Numbered from the stretch's first letter, positions 1 through 10,949 are shown. The stretch is 64,000 bases of DNA from Pseudomonadota bacterium (GCA_021847345.1 JAJZTW010000002.1:91660-155659), one strand, 5' to 3'. Numbers and translations are program-made. Notes: generated by a model not told the origin, from the sequence alone.

Positions 1-2
1 CC

Positions 3-275
3 GCGGCTGGCGAGCTGATCGCCAAGACCCCGGCCGACGAGCGCCTGAGCCTGGTGTTCGCGCCGGGTGCGAATTCGTACCCGATCATCAACTACGAGTA
101 CGCCATCGTCAACGCCAAGCAGGCCAAGCCTGAAGTCGCCAAGGCGGTCAAGGAGTTCCTGGGCTGGGCCGTCGAGCAGGGCAACGACGCCAAGTACCTG
201 GACGCGGTGCGCTTCATCGCGCTGCCCAAGCGCGTGCAGGAGCTGAGCAAGGCCCAGATCGCGAAGATCCAGTAA
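3..275 (+). CDS. pstS: Phosphate ABC transporter substrate-binding protein PstS, C-terminal part (5' truncated by window)
   Basis: Open frame from the window edge: ...LSLVFAPGANSYPIINYEYAIVNAKQ...; immediately upstream of pstC. Confidence 0.85.
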   Translation, partial: AAGELIAKTPADERLSLVFAPGANSYPIINYEYAIVNAKQAKPEVAKAVKEFLGWAVEQGNDAKYLDAVRFIALPKRVQELSKAQIAKIQ

Positions 276-325
276 GCGATCCAGACGGCAGGTCTGACGC
301 GCCCGGTGGGCGCGTGAAGTCCCGG

Positions 326-351
326 GCCCGGCATCCGCGAGGATGCCGGGC
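326..351 (+). terminator. Strong stem-loop in pstS-pstC spacer (11-bp stem, GCGA loop)
   Basis: GCCCGGCATCC-GCGA-GGATGCCGGGC perfect inverted repeat. Confidence 0.6.
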
Positions 352-450
352 CTGTTGGCAGCTGATTCCCGGGCTGCCCCGATTCCACGCTGCGCCTGTC
401 GCGCAGCGACTGCCCCGCAGGGGCGCACACGACACGGCAGGTGATCAGGC

Positions 451-1404
451 ATGAGATGGTTTCGACACGGATTGCAGGTGACTTCGGCACTGATTCCGCT
501 GGCGCTGCTCGCCGTGTTCGTGTTCCTGACCCTTTACTCCTGGCCCGCGATCCGCTTCAACGGGCTGGGCTTCCTGTTTTCGAACACATGGAGCCTGGGC
601 AACCTGTATGCGAATCCGGTCGACGTGCGCGGCGTGCAGGTTCCTCCGGGCGCGCATTACGGCATCTGGGTGTTCATCGTCGGCACCCTGGCGAGTTCGG
701 CCTTCGCGCTGCTGATCGCGGTGCCCGTGGGCATCGGCGTGGCGCTGTACCTGGTGGAATATGCGCCGCATCGCCTGAGCTCGGCCTTCGCGCAGGTCGC
801 CGAACTGCTGGCCATGGTGCCCAGCGTGGTCTACGGGTTGTGGGGGCTCGAGGTGCTGGCGCCGCTGACCCTGAAGTTCCTGGCCCCGGCCATCGCGCAT
901 GCGCTGCCCTTCCTGTCCTTTTTCTCCACCCCCGCAAACAGCGGCTACGGCCTGCTCACGGCCAGCCTGGTGCTGGCGCTGATGGTGCTGCCGGTGATCT
1001 CCAGCACACTGGTCGAGGCGCTGCGCCGGGTTCCCCGAGAACTGCGCGAGTCGTGCTTCGCGCTGGGCGCCACGCGGGCCGAGGTGCTGCGCCGCGCCTT
1101 GCTGCCGGCGGTGCGCACGCCGTTGATCGGCGCGGTGATCCTCGCCCTCGGTCGCGCGCTGGGCGAGACCATGGCGGTGCTGATGGTCAGTGGAGGCGCG
1201 CTGAACTATCTGCCGAAGAACCTGTACAGCCCGATCACCAGCATGGCGGCGTTCATCGCCTCCCAGCTCGACAGCGCGCTGCAGGACACCAGCGGCATGG
1301 CGGTTCGTTCGCTTGCTGAAATCGCCCTCGTCCTTCTCGTCATCGCGGTCATCGTCAATGTCATCGCTCGCTTCCTCACCCGGCGCGTTGCGCTCGGCGC
1401 CTGA
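451..1404 (+). CDS. pstC: Phosphate ABC transporter permease PstC
   Basis: 317 aa multi-TM permease; EAA-type motif; position in the pst operon. Confidence 0.9.
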   Translation: MRWFRHGLQVTSALIPLALLAVFVFLTLYSWPAIRFNGLGFLFSNTWSLGNLYANPVDVRGVQVPPGAHYGIWVFIVGTLASSAFALLIAVPVGIGVALYLVEYAPHRLSSAFAQVAELLAMVPSVVYGLWGLEVLAPLTLKFLAPAIAHALPFLSFFSTPANSGYGLLTASLVLALMVLPVISSTLVEALRRVPRELRESCFALGATRAEVLRRALLPAVRTPLIGAVILALGRALGETMAVLMVSGGALNYLPKNLYSPITSMAAFIASQLDSALQDTSGMAVRSLAEIALVLLVIAVIVNVIARFLTRRVALGA

Positions 1405-2245
1405 ATCCGTCCGGCGCGTGTCCGGGCGCCGGCGCGCCAGCGCCGTCGTATTCGCCGTCCTGTGCAGCCTGTCCTTCGTGCTGGTGGTCGTTCCGCTGGC
1501 CGACATCCTGTGGACCGTGCTGTCGCGCGGCGCCAGCGCGCTGAACCTCGAGGTGTTCACGCAGGTCACCAACGGAATCAGCGGCGGCCTGCTCAACGCC
1601 ATCGAGGGCACCGTGGTGCTCAGCGCCGGTGCCATCGTGTTCGCCGCTCCGGTCGGTGTGCTGACCGGGGTCTACCTGGCCGAGTACGGCAGCGGCCCCT
1701 GGGGAAGTTCCGTGCGCTTTCTCGCCGACGTGCTGACCGGCGTGCCGTCGATCGTGCTGGGCTATTTCAGCTACGTCACGCTGGTCGAGGGTCTGGGCTG
1801 GCAGTTCTCGGCGCTGGCCGGCGCGATCACGCTGGCCATCCTGATCGTGCCCTACATCGCACGCTTCACCGAACTGGCGATGCGCCAGAACCCGCCGAGC
1901 TTGCGCGAGGCGGGCTACGCGCTGGGCTGCAGGGAGCACCAGGTGGTGTTCAAGATCCTGCTGCCTGCTGCGCGCTCCGGTGTCATCACCGGGGTCCTGC
2001 TGTCGCTGGCCATCTCGGTGGGAGAGACGGCACCTCTCATCTACACCGCGGGTTGGTCCAACTACATGTGGAACGGCAAGCTCACGCACGAGCCGGTGGG
2101 ATACCTGACCTACGTGATCTGGAGCTTCATCAACCAGCCCTTCGCGTCGGCGCATGCGCTTGCCTACGCCGCGGCGTTCCTGGTGATCGCCGTCGTGCTT
2201 GCGATCAACATCACGACGCGCATGTTCCTGCGCAAGCGCCTGTGA
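1358..2245 (+). CDS. pstA: Phosphate ABC transporter permease PstA (start uncertain; ORF opens at 1313)
   Basis: Permease with [47 protein letters not shown]; between pstC and pstB. Confidence 0.88.
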   Translation: MSSLASSPGALRSAPESVRRVSGRRRASAVVFAVLCSLSFVLVVVPLADILWTVLSRGASALNLEVFTQVTNGISGGLLNAIEGTVVLSAGAIVFAAPVGVLTGVYLAEYGSGPWGSSVRFLADVLTGVPSIVLGYFSYVTLVEGLGWQFSALAGAITLAILIVPYIARFTELAMRQNPPSLREAGYALGCREHQVVFKILLPAARSGVITGVLLSLAISVGETAPLIYTAGWSNYMWNGKLTHEPVGYLTYVIWSFINQPFASAHALAYAAAFLVIAVVLAINITTRMFLRKRL

Positions 2246-2295
2246 ATTCCCGGACCGCCAGCCCCAGTCCCTCCGAAACACCGGACCCTACGACG

Positions 2296-3084
2296 ATGAA
2301 CCAATCGGCAACCGAGCCGCAGGCGGCGCCACGCGCGCGCCTGTCGGTGCGCAACGTCAACTTCTACTACGGCAAGTTCCACGCCATCAAGAACGTCAGC
2401 CTGGATATCGCCGAGAACCAGGTGACCGCGTTCATCGGCCCGTCGGGTTGCGGCAAGTCGACCCTGCTGCGCATTTTCAATCGTATGTTCGAGCTGTATC
2501 CCGAACAGCGTGCGGAGGGCGAGGTGCTGCTCGACGGGCGCAACATCCTGGGGCGTGACGAGGACGTCTCGCTGCTGCGCGCGCGTGTCGGCATGGTGTT
2601 CCAGAAGCCCACCCCGTTCCCGATGTCGATCTTCGACAACATCGCGTTCGGCATCCGGCTGTACGAGAAGCTGCCGCGCGCCGACATGGAGGAGCGCGTG
2701 CATTGGGCGCTGACCAAGACGGCGCTGTGGGACGAGGTCAAGGACAAGCTGCACCAGAGCGGGCTGAGCCTGTCGGGCGGCCAGCAGCAGCGCCTGTGCA
2801 TCGCGCGAGCCATCGCCATCAGGCCCGAGGTGCTGCTGCTCGACGAGCCGACCTCGGCGCTCGACCCGATCTCCACCGCGAAGATCGAGGAACTGGTGAC
2901 CGAGCTCAAGAGCGACTACACGGTGGCCATCGTGACCCACAACATGCAGCAGGCGGCTCGCGTTTCCGACTACACCGCCTATATGTACCTGGGCGAGATG
3001 ATCGAGTTCGGCGACACCAACCAGATCTTCCTCAAGCCTGCGAAGCAGCAGACCGAGGACTACATCACCGGCCGTTTCGGCTGA
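2296..3084 (+). CDS. pstB: Phosphate ABC transporter ATP-binding protein PstB
   Basis: Walker [10 protein letters not shown], signature [16 protein letters not shown], Walker [13 protein letters not shown]. Confidence 0.95.
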   Translation: MNQSATEPQAAPRARLSVRNVNFYYGKFHAIKNVSLDIAENQVTAFIGPSGCGKSTLLRIFNRMFELYPEQRAEGEVLLDGRNILGRDEDVSLLRARVGMVFQKPTPFPMSIFDNIAFGIRLYEKLPRADMEERVHWALTKTALWDEVKDKLHQSGLSLSGGQQQRLCIARAIAIRPEVLLLDEPTSALDPISTAKIEELVTELKSDYTVAIVTHNMQQAARVSDYTAYMYLGEMIEFGDTNQIFLKPAKQQTEDYITGRFG

Positions 3085-3106
3085 CCCCGTCGCAGGAGCG
3101 ACCACC

Positions 3107-3808
3107 ATGGACAAGCACCTTTCCACCCAGTTCGACGCCGAGATCAGTTCCATCACCACCCGCGTGCTGGAAATGGGCGGCCTGGTCGAGTCGCAGATCG
3201 CGCAGGCGGTCTACGCGCTGCGCCACTTCGACGCCGAGGCCGCCCGCGGCGTGATGCTCAACGAGAAGCGCGTCAACCAGATGGAAGTCGACATCGACGC
3301 TGACGTGGCCCAGATCATCGCCAAGCGCCAACCCACCGCGCGCGACCTGCGCCTGATGCTGGCGATCTCGAAGACCATCACCAACCTGGAACGCGTGGGC
3401 GACGAGGCCGACCGCATCGCACGCATGGCGCGCGACCTCATCGAGGCGGGCGCCAACCTGGCCATTTCGTTCAACGAGATCATCCGCGAGTCCGACCTCG
3501 CGGTGGCGCAGATCCGCAAGGCGCTGGACGCATTCGCGCGCCTGGACGAACGCTCGGCGGTCGACATCGTCACCGCCGACAGCGCCATCGACGCCGAATT
3601 CGACTCCTTCATGCGCAAGCTCATCACCTACGTGATGGAGGACCCGCGCAACATCTCGGCCAGCCTGGACATGGTGTTCATCGCCAAGGCCATCGAGCGC
3701 ATCGGTGACCACGCCAAGAACATCGCCGAGTTCGTGATCTACGTGGTGCGAGGCACCGACGTGCGGCACAACAAGCAAGCCTTCAACGAGGTGGCGGGGA
3801 CCCTCTGA
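3107..3808 (+). CDS. phoU: Phosphate transport system regulator PhoU
   Basis: 233 aa; MDKHLSTQFDAEISSITTRVLEMGGLVESQI; operon context. Confidence 0.93.
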   Translation: MDKHLSTQFDAEISSITTRVLEMGGLVESQIAQAVYALRHFDAEAARGVMLNEKRVNQMEVDIDADVAQIIAKRQPTARDLRLMLAISKTITNLERVGDEADRIARMARDLIEAGANLAISFNEIIRESDLAVAQIRKALDAFARLDERSAVDIVTADSAIDAEFDSFMRKLITYVMEDPRNISASLDMVFIAKAIERIGDHAKNIAEFVIYVVRGTDVRHNKQAFNEVAGTL

Positions 3809-3831
3809 ACGCCAGCCGGAACCCATCGACC

Positions 3832-4551
3832 ATGGCCAGCAACATCCTGATTGTCGAAGACGAGCCGGCGATCGCCGAGCTGCTCGCGGTGAACCTGCGC
3901 CACGCCGGTCACTGCCCCATCGTGGCCGGCAGCGCCGAGGAGGCGCTGCGCCTGATCCGCGACGTGCTGCCCGATGTCATGCTGGTCGACTGGATGCTGC
4001 CGGGCATGTCGGGGGTGGCGCTGCTGCGCGAACTGCGCCAGGGAACTCGCACGCGTTCGATCCCGATGATCCTGCTGACCGCGCGAAGCGAGGAAAGCGA
4101 CACCATCGCCGGGCTCGACGCCGGAGCCGACGACTACATCACCAAGCCCTTCTCCCCCAAGGAACTGCTCGCGCGCATCCGGGCCGTGCTGCGCCGGCGC
4201 TCGCCGCAGCTCACCGACGAACCGGTACGCGCCGGCGGGCTGGCGGTCGATCCGGGCACGCGCCGGGTGACCTTCACCGCCGGCGGTGGCGCCGAGCAGG
4301 AGCTGCGCCTGGGGCCCACGGAGTTCAAGCTGCTGCACTTCATGATGACCCACCCCGAGCGCGTGCACAGCCGCGGCGCGCTGCTCGACAAGGTGTGGGG
4401 AGACCACGTGTTCATCGAGGAACGCACGGTCGACGTGCACATCAAGCGCCTGCGCGAGGCGCTGGCGCCGGCGAACTGCGCGGAGATGGTCGAGACCGTG
4501 CGCGGTGCCGGCTATCGATTCACCCAGCGCCAGGGAGCCACGGCCGGCTGA
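3832..4551 (+). CDS. phoB: Phosphate regulon response regulator PhoB
   Basis: Receiver domain (ILIVEDEPAI...VDWMLPGMSG) plus winged-helix C-terminus (VDVHIKRLREAL...VRGAGYRF). Confidence 0.93.
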   Translation: MASNILIVEDEPAIAELLAVNLRHAGHCPIVAGSAEEALRLIRDVLPDVMLVDWMLPGMSGVALLRELRQGTRTRSIPMILLTARSEESDTIAGLDAGADDYITKPFSPKELLARIRAVLRRRSPQLTDEPVRAGGLAVDPGTRRVTFTAGGGAEQELRLGPTEFKLLHFMMTHPERVHSRGALLDKVWGDHVFIEERTVDVHIKRLREALAPANCAEMVETVRGAGYRFTQRQGATAG

Positions 4552-4609
4552 CCCTTGCCGGCAGGCGCGCCCGGCGGCCTGTCTGCACCACCTTTCTGCC
4601 TGATCGCGC

Positions 4610-5962
4610 ATGCGTTTCGTGCTTCTCCGCCTGCTTGCCGTCGTCGCCGTGCTCGCGCTGGCCGGGGCCGCGGTCGCCTACTGGCTGGGCCCGACCGCCG
4701 GGCTGGCGCTGGCCTGCGCGCTGGCCGTCGGAGTCATCGCCTTCGACACCCTGGCGCGTGCTCGCCTGCTCGAATGGCTGCGCTTTCCGCAACGCGACAC
4801 GGTGCCGCAGTCGCCGGGGGTGTGGGGCGAGGTGTTCTACCGCAGCGCGCGTCAGCTGCGGCTGTGGCAGAACCGGGTGCAGCGCGAGGAGAACAAGCTC
4901 AGCCGCTTCATCGAGGCGCTGCAGGCCTCGCCCAACGGGGTCATGCTGATCGACGAGCATGGCCAGATCGACTGGTGCAACGCCACCGCCGCCGGGCATT
5001 TCGGGCTGGATCCCCAGCGCGACATGCGCCAGCATGCGGTGCACCTGATCCGCAATCCGGAATTCGTCGCCTACCTGGCGGCGCGCCAGTTCGCCGAGCC
5101 GCTGCTCATGCGCCGCAACGGCAGCCACGGGACCGTGCTGCTCAGCGTGCAGGTCATTCCCTATGGCGACGGGGACAAGCTGCTGCTGTCGCGCGACGTC
5201 ACCCAGCTCGAGCGCACCGAGGCCATGCGGCGCGATTTCGTGGCCAACGTGTCGCACGAGATCAAGACCCCGCTGACCGTGATTGCCGGTTTTGTCGAAT
5301 CCCTGCGCACCCTGGAGTTCTCGGCCGACGAGCGCGAGCGCATCCTGGAGCTGATGCAGCAGCAAAGCGATCGCATGCGCCAGCTGGTCGAGGACCTGCT
5401 GACCCTGGCGCACCTCGAGGGCGACCCGCACCAGCCCGCCGAGGAGCTGCTGGACATGCCGGGTGTCGTCGCGCGCCTGGCGGCCGACGCGCGCGCGCTG
5501 TCGGCCGGCCGGCATCGCATCGAGACCAGCGCCGACGTCAGCAAGCTGCGCGGCGCCAGCAGCGAGCTGGCGAGCGCCTTCGGCAATCTGGTGAGCAACG
5601 CGGTGCGCTACACCCCGAACGGCGGCGTGATCCAGATCCGCTGGCGCTTGCTGGAGAGCGGGCTGGGCGAGGCCATCGGCGAGTTCAGCGTCAGCGACAC
5701 CGGGATCGGCATTGCCGCCGAACATATCCCGCGCCTGACCGAGCGCTTCTACCGCGTCGACCGCGGGCGTTCGCGCGAGTCCGGCGGCACCGGGCTGGGC
5801 CTGGCCATCGTCAAGCACGCGCTGCTGCGCCACCAGGCCGAGTTGCGCATCGTCAGCCAGATGGGCGAGGGCAGCACGTTCAGCGCGCGCTTTCCCGCGC
5901 AGCGCCTGGTGCTGCCGCAGCCCGAGGCCACGTCCGAGCCGGTCGCCGCGCATCCGGCGTGA
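4610..5962 (+). CDS. phoR: Phosphate regulon sensor histidine kinase PhoR
   Basis: PAS region, H-box NVSHEIKTPLT, ATPase motifs GTGLGLAIVKH; follows phoB. Confidence 0.92.
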   Translation: MRFVLLRLLAVVAVLALAGAAVAYWLGPTAGLALACALAVGVIAFDTLARARLLEWLRFPQRDTVPQSPGVWGEVFYRSARQLRLWQNRVQREENKLSRFIEALQASPNGVMLIDEHGQIDWCNATAAGHFGLDPQRDMRQHAVHLIRNPEFVAYLAARQFAEPLLMRRNGSHGTVLLSVQVIPYGDGDKLLLSRDVTQLERTEAMRRDFVANVSHEIKTPLTVIAGFVESLRTLEFSADERERILELMQQQSDRMRQLVEDLLTLAHLEGDPHQPAEELLDMPGVVARLAADARALSAGRHRIETSADVSKLRGASSELASAFGNLVSNAVRYTPNGGVIQIRWRLLESGLGEAIGEFSVSDTGIGIAAEHIPRLTERFYRVDRGRSRESGGTGLGLAIVKHALLRHQAELRIVSQMGEGSTFSARFPAQRLVLPQPEATSEPVAAHPA

Positions 5963-6131
5963 GAGTGCCCCCAGGGCCGGGCCTGGGGCCCGACCCGTTC
6001 CACCTCGCAGCTTGCAGGCTGCTCGGATTCGGCCGGCGCGCTGCTGTGCGCAGGCACAGCAGCTGGTCCGGCCTCATCCCCCGTGGGGGTCGAGAAAACT
6101 TGGGGCGGCCCTGCGTTTTCTCGTGAGCGCC
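5961..6131. repeat. Mosaic copy of a palindromic dispersed repeat (core 6078-6131)
   Basis: CCCCCGTGGGGGTCGAGAAAACTTGGGGCGGCCCTGCGTTTTCTCGTGAGCGCC is the reverse complement of copy 1 at 25.66-25.73 kb; GAGAG..CCCCCAGGGCCGGGC half also present at 5961-5982. Confidence 0.8.
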
Positions 6132-6275
6132 GAAGCGCGCCTGCATTCGAGGTCGACCGCCGGGAGGCCAGCCGCACATGCCTGCCTGGGCCGCGCGCAT
6201 GGCGCACGCATGCACGCTTCGCAATGCCCGCAAGACCCGCGCAAGCCTCGGCTGCTCGCGAAGCAGACGCGGTGC

Positions 6276-8435
6276 TCAGCCCGGCGTCTGCGGCGGCGGG
6301 TTGCGCGAGTCCACCAGCAACTGGTGGCTGCCCGGGCTCCTGGCCCAGCCGCGCGCGCGGCGCCAGTTGCCGGAACTGTCCATGTCCCAGGCGTTGCCGG
6401 GGGTCTGCCAGTGCACGCGCAGGCCTTCGCGGATCACCTTGGCCTTGGCGCCGGGCTCGAGGATCGGCGCGGCGATCTCGACCCGACGGAACAGGTTGCG
6501 TTCCATCCAGTCGGCCGACGAGATCCAAACGTCGTTGGCGCCGTCGTTGTGGAACATGAACACCCGCGAGTGCTCGAGGAATCGTCCGATCACTGAACGC
6601 ACCCGGATGTTCTCCGACAGCCCCGGAACGCCGGGACGAAGCATGCAGGGGCCGCGAACCAGCAGGCGGATCTCCACGCCGGCGCGCGAGGCCTTGTAGA
6701 GCTCGTGGATCACGGTGGGCTCGACCAGCGCGTTCACGCGTGCCCAGATGCGGGCGCGGCGTCCGGCGCGCGCCAGGCGCGCCTCGTGGCGTATGGCCTT
6801 GATCAGGTTGTCCAGCAGCGAGAACGGCGACTGCCACAGCCGGCGCAGCGGCGCGAAGCGCGACGAGCCGGTAATCTCGAGGAACACCTGGTTCACGTCG
6901 GCGCAGATCGCGTCGTCGGCGGTCATCAGCCCGAAGTCGGTGTACATGCGGGCCGTGCGCGTGTGGTAGTTGCCGGTGCCCAGATGCACGTAGCGCCGCA
7001 GCTGCTCGCCGCGCCTGCCGACCCGCTCGCGGCGCACCACCATGAGCATCTTGGCGTGGCACTTGAAGCCGACCACGCCGTACACCACGTGCGCGCCCTC
7101 GGCTTCCAGGCGCGCCGCCCAGTTGATGTTGGTCTCCTCGTCCAGGCGCGCCATCAGCTCGAGCACCACGGTGACTTCCTTGCCGTTGCGCGCGGCCTCG
7201 ATCAGGGCCTCCATCAGGTCCGAGGTCTGCCCGGCACGGTAGATGGTCTGCTTGATGGCCAGCACCGCGGGGTCGCGCGCGGCCGTGCGCACGAGGTCGA
7301 CCACCGGGGCGAAGCTGTCGTAGGGGTGGTGCAGCAGCACGTCGCTGGCGCGGATGCGGTCGAACAGCTCGGGCTCGGCACCGGGCCAGCCGGCGATGGC
7401 CGCCGGCAGGTGGGGGGTGTAGGTCAGGTGCCCCGCGGGCAGCATGTCGATGACCGACTGCAGGCGTGCCAGGTTCACCGGCCCGTCGGCGCGGTAGCAG
7501 TCGCGCGGCTGCAGCGCGTTCTCGCGCATCAGGCGCTCGAGCAGCGGCTGCGGGCACGAGCTGGTGACCTCCAGGCGCACCGCGTCGCCGTAATGACGTG
7601 CGCGCAGTTCTCCCTGCAGCGCGGTGCGCAGGTTGGTGATCTCGTCGTCGTCGACGAAAAGCTCGCTGTTGCGCGTGACACGGAACTGGTGCACCCCGAG
7701 CACCTTCAGGCCGGGGAACAGGTGGCCGGCGTAGGCATGCATCAGCGACGACAGCAGCACGAAGCTGTGGCGCTCGCCGTCGTGCTCGACGAGTTCGTCC
7801 GGGATCGCCAGCACCCGCGGCAGCGCGCGCGGAGCCTGGATGATGCCGAGGTCGACGTTGCGCCCGAAGGCGTCGGTGCCCTCGAGCATGACGGCGAAGT
7901 TCAGGCTCTTGTTGAGCACCTTGGGGAAGGGGTGGGCGGGGTCGAGGCCGATCGGCGTCAGCACCGGCAGCACCTCGCGCTCGAAGAACGAGCGCGCCCA
8001 GCGCTCCTGCGGCGCCGTCCACTGCGCGCTGGCGACGAAGCGTATGCCGTGGGCCTGCAGCAGCGGGTAGATGGTGTGCTGCAGCACGCGGTAATGCTCG
8101 GCGACCAGGGAATGCGCGTCGTCGGCGATGAGTTGCAAGGCCTCGGCGACGCGCAGGCCGTCGGGGGTCAGCGCGGCGGGCTCGTGCTCCAGCAGGTCCT
8201 GCAGCTGGGCAACCCGGGTCTCGAAGAACTCGTCCAGGTTGGACGCCACGATGCAGACGTAGCGCAGGCGCTCGAGCGGCGGAATCGCCGGGTCCAGGGC
8301 CTGCGCGAGCACGCGCCGGTTGAAGGCCAGGGTGCCCAGTTCACGGTTGAGCAGCGGAGACGGCGACGGGAGGGCCATGGAGCGCGGGGACGGCAAAGTA
8401 CGGACGTGGGAACGGAAAAGCTTACGATCCCACAA
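6276..8435 (-). CDS. ppk1: Polyphosphate kinase Ppk1
   Basis: 719 aa; ...RELGTLAFNRRVLAQALDP..., FKCHAKMLMVVRRE, HLGTGNYHTRTARMYTDFGLMTA. Confidence 0.94.
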   Translation of the reverse strand: MWDRKLFRSHVRTLPSPRSMALPSPSPLLNRELGTLAFNRRVLAQALDPAIPPLERLRYVCIVASNLDEFFETRVAQLQDLLEHEPAALTPDGLRVAEALQLIADDAHSLVAEHYRVLQHTIYPLLQAHGIRFVASAQWTAPQERWARSFFEREVLPVLTPIGLDPAHPFPKVLNKSLNFAVMLEGTDAFGRNVDLGIIQAPRALPRVLAIPDELVEHDGERHSFVLLSSLMHAYAGHLFPGLKVLGVHQFRVTRNSELFVDDDEITNLRTALQGELRARHYGDAVRLEVTSSCPQPLLERLMRENALQPRDCYRADGPVNLARLQSVIDMLPAGHLTYTPHLPAAIAGWPGAEPELFDRIRASDVLLHHPYDSFAPVVDLVRTAARDPAVLAIKQTIYRAGQTSDLMEALIEAARNGKEVTVVLELMARLDEETNINWAARLEAEGAHVVYGVVGFKCHAKMLMVVRRERVGRRGEQLRRYVHLGTGNYHTRTARMYTDFGLMTADDAICADVNQVFLEITGSSRFAPLRRLWQSPFSLLDNLIKAIRHEARLARAGRRARIWARVNALVEPTVIHELYKASRAGVEIRLLVRGPCMLRPGVPGLSENIRVRSVIGRFLEHSRVFMFHNDGANDVWISSADWMERNLFRRVEIAAPILEPGAKAKVIREGLRVHWQTPGNAWDMDSSGNWRRARGWARSPGSHQLLVDSRNPPPQTPG

Positions 8436-8497
8436 TCTCGTGAAATCTACATGACATCGTCAAGAGGGTGTCATTTCGGCATGATCCACTGCTTCCC

Positions 8498-10021
8498 ATG
8501 TCCCTGACCGTTCAGCACCTGGCAGCCGTCGACCTGGGCTCCAACAGCTTTCGCATGCTGGTGGGCAAGGCCGCCGAAAGTGTCCATGGCGCGCAGATCT
8601 ACCCGCTGGACTCGCTGCGCGAGCCGGTGCGCCTGGGTGCCGGTCTGGACGACGACAAGAACCTTTCCGAGGAAAGCCAGCAGCGCGCGCTGGCCGCGCT
8701 GCGCCGCTTCGGCGATCGCCTTCGCCAGTTCCATCCCGAACGGGTGCGCGCGGTGGCGACCAACGCGGTACGCGTGGCCAAGAACGCAGCGGTGTTCCTC
8801 GAGCGCGCCCAGCAGGCCCTGGGCTTTCCCATCGAGGTCATCGCCGGGCGCGAGGAGGCTCGCCTGGTGTACATCGGCGCCGCGCATTCGGTGACGCCGT
8901 CGGCCGGCAACCGGCTGGTGGTCGACATCGGGGGCGGCTCCACCGAGTTCATCATCGGTGCCGGTCTCGAGCCGCGCATGATGGAGTCGCTCTACATCGG
9001 CTGCGTGTCGATGAGCCGCGAGTTCTTTCCCGGAGGGCGGGTCGACGAGCAGCGCATGAAGTCGGCCGAGCTGGCGGCGCGCCGGGAAATCCAGATCATC
9101 GCGCGTGAGTTCCGCAAGGCCGGCTGGGCCGCCGCCGTCGGGTCGAGCGGAACGGCACGAGCCCTTGCCGACATCCTGGTCGGCAGCCAGCTCAACGACG
9201 CCCGCGCCAGCCTGGGCATCACGCGCGCAGGACTGCGGCGCCTGCGCAAGATCTACGTGCAGGCCGAGGACCTGGGCACGCTGCGCCTGCCCGGGCTCAA
9301 GCCCGATCGCCTGCCGGTGGCCGCCGGCGGCCTGGCCATCATGCTGGCGGTGTTCGAGGAGCTGGGCCTGAAGTCGATGGAGGCCACCGACGCGGGCCTG
9401 CGCCTGGGCGTGCTGTACGACCTGCTCGGGCGCGAGCAGCAGCAGGACATGCGCGCGCTCACGGTGCAGCAGTTCATGCAGCGCTATGGCGTGGACGCGC
9501 GGCAGGCCGCGCGCGTGGAGCACATCGCATTGGTGCTGCTGGAGCAGCTCGATCCGCTGGCCGCGCCGGCGCGCCGGCAGGCCTTGCGCTGGGCGGCGCA
9601 ACTGCACGAGGTGGGGCTTTCGATCTCGCACAGCGCCTACCACAAGCACTCGGCCTACATCGTCGGCAACGCCGACATGCCGGGATTCTCGCGCAGCGAG
9701 CAGGCGGCGATGGCCGAGATGCTGCTGTGCCACGGCGGCAAGCTCAAGAAGCTGGGCTCGCTGCCGGGAGTCAGCGTCGACCTGCGTGCCTTGCTGGCCT
9801 TGCGCCTGGCGGTGCTGCTGGCACGCAACCGGCGCGACGTCGAGCTCGACGGATTGCGCCTTCATCCCGGCGCGCAGCAGGGCGTGGCCGGTACCCGCAT
9901 CGAGGCCGATCCGCGCTGGTTGCGCGCCTCGCCGCTGACCCAGTACAGCCTCGAGCAGGAAACGGCCGAATGGCAGCGCGTGGGCCTGGACGTCAGCCTG
10001 CGCGAGCCGGCACGGCTGTGA
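8498..10021 (+). CDS. ppx: Exopolyphosphatase Ppx/GppA
   Basis: AAVDLGSNSFRMLVGK; VVDIGGGSTEFIIG; divergent from ppk1. Confidence 0.92.
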   Translation: MSLTVQHLAAVDLGSNSFRMLVGKAAESVHGAQIYPLDSLREPVRLGAGLDDDKNLSEESQQRALAALRRFGDRLRQFHPERVRAVATNAVRVAKNAAVFLERAQQALGFPIEVIAGREEARLVYIGAAHSVTPSAGNRLVVDIGGGSTEFIIGAGLEPRMMESLYIGCVSMSREFFPGGRVDEQRMKSAELAARREIQIIAREFRKAGWAAAVGSSGTARALADILVGSQLNDARASLGITRAGLRRLRKIYVQAEDLGTLRLPGLKPDRLPVAAGGLAIMLAVFEELGLKSMEATDAGLRLGVLYDLLGREQQQDMRALTVQQFMQRYGVDARQAARVEHIALVLLEQLDPLAAPARRQALRWAAQLHEVGLSISHSAYHKHSAYIVGNADMPGFSRSEQAAMAEMLLCHGGKLKKLGSLPGVSVDLRALLALRLAVLLARNRRDVELDGLRLHPGAQQGVAGTRIEADPRWLRASPLTQYSLEQETAEWQRVGLDVSLREPARL

Positions 10022-10042
10022 ACCGCGCGCGCCGAGCCGCAG

Positions 10043-10831
10043 TCAGGCCGCCTGCGCGCCCAGGAAATGCCGCGCGTAGCGCTGCTTGACGTCGTCCAGG
10101 CGCATCAGCAGCGGGAAGTCGGCGGTGTTGAAGTCGGGGTCCCAGGAGGGCGCACCGCAGATTCGCGCGCCCACGCGCAGATAGCCCTTGAGCAAGGCCG
10201 GCGGCTGCGCCGGCAGGTCCTGGCGCAGGCTGTCGACCGGCAGCGCCAGGCGGGGTTGCACGCGGTCCTCGACCGGCGCCAGGTGGCGTGTGCGCAGTTG
10301 GGCCCACAGGCTGGCCGCGTAATGCCCGCCGTCGCGCATGGACACGCTGGAGCAGCCGATCATCGCGTTGAGATCGTTGCGGCGCATGTAATCGGCCAGC
10401 CCGGCCCACAGCGCCATGATCACGCCGCCACTGCGGTACTCGCGGTGCACGCAGGCGCGCCCGAGTTCGAGCAGGCGCGCGCGCAGGTGCAGCAGGCGTG
10501 TGAGGTCGAACTCGGTTTCCGAGTACAGCCCGCCGACGCGCTTGGCCTGATGAGGCGGCAGCACGCGGTAGGTGCCGACCAGCCGGCCCTCGGCGTCGCG
10601 CGCCAGCAGGTGGTCGCAATAGGGATCGAAGATGTCGATGTCGTACCCCGGTTGCGGCGTCGATACCCGCGCGCCGAGTTCCTCGACGAAGATCTTCCAG
10701 CGCAGGCGTTGCGCTTCCAGCACTTCGTCGGCGTGGCGCGCCCACGAGATGCTCAGCCCGCTGCGCGTGGATTCCGCGCCGGCTTGCGGCTGCTGGGCAC
10801 GGGACCGTTCCGCCGGGTCGTGATCGAACAT
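10043..10831 (-). CDS. GNAT/OlsB-like N-acyltransferase (hemolysin-like family)
   Basis: EAQRLRWKIFVEELGA...GYDIDIFDPYCDHLLARD...LVGTYRVL...ELGRACVHREYRSGGVIMALW. Confidence 0.75.
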   Translation of the reverse strand: MFDHDPAERSRAQQPQAGAESTRSGLSISWARHADEVLEAQRLRWKIFVEELGARVSTPQPGYDIDIFDPYCDHLLARDAEGRLVGTYRVLPPHQAKRVGGLYSETEFDLTRLLHLRARLLELGRACVHREYRSGGVIMALWAGLADYMRRNDLNAMIGCSSVSMRDGGHYAASLWAQLRTRHLAPVEDRVQPRLALPVDSLRQDLPAQPPALLKGYLRVGARICGAPSWDPDFNTADFPLLMRLDDVKQRYARHFLGAQAA

Positions 10832-10949
10832 GCATGGCTCCTTGTATCGGGTTTGCGGACACGATACGCAACACACATGTCGTTTGCGTGACCGTTGCAT
10901 GACGGTCGCATGAAGCCCGGGGTCTTCGTGCCCCCCGCGCGCAAGCCCC

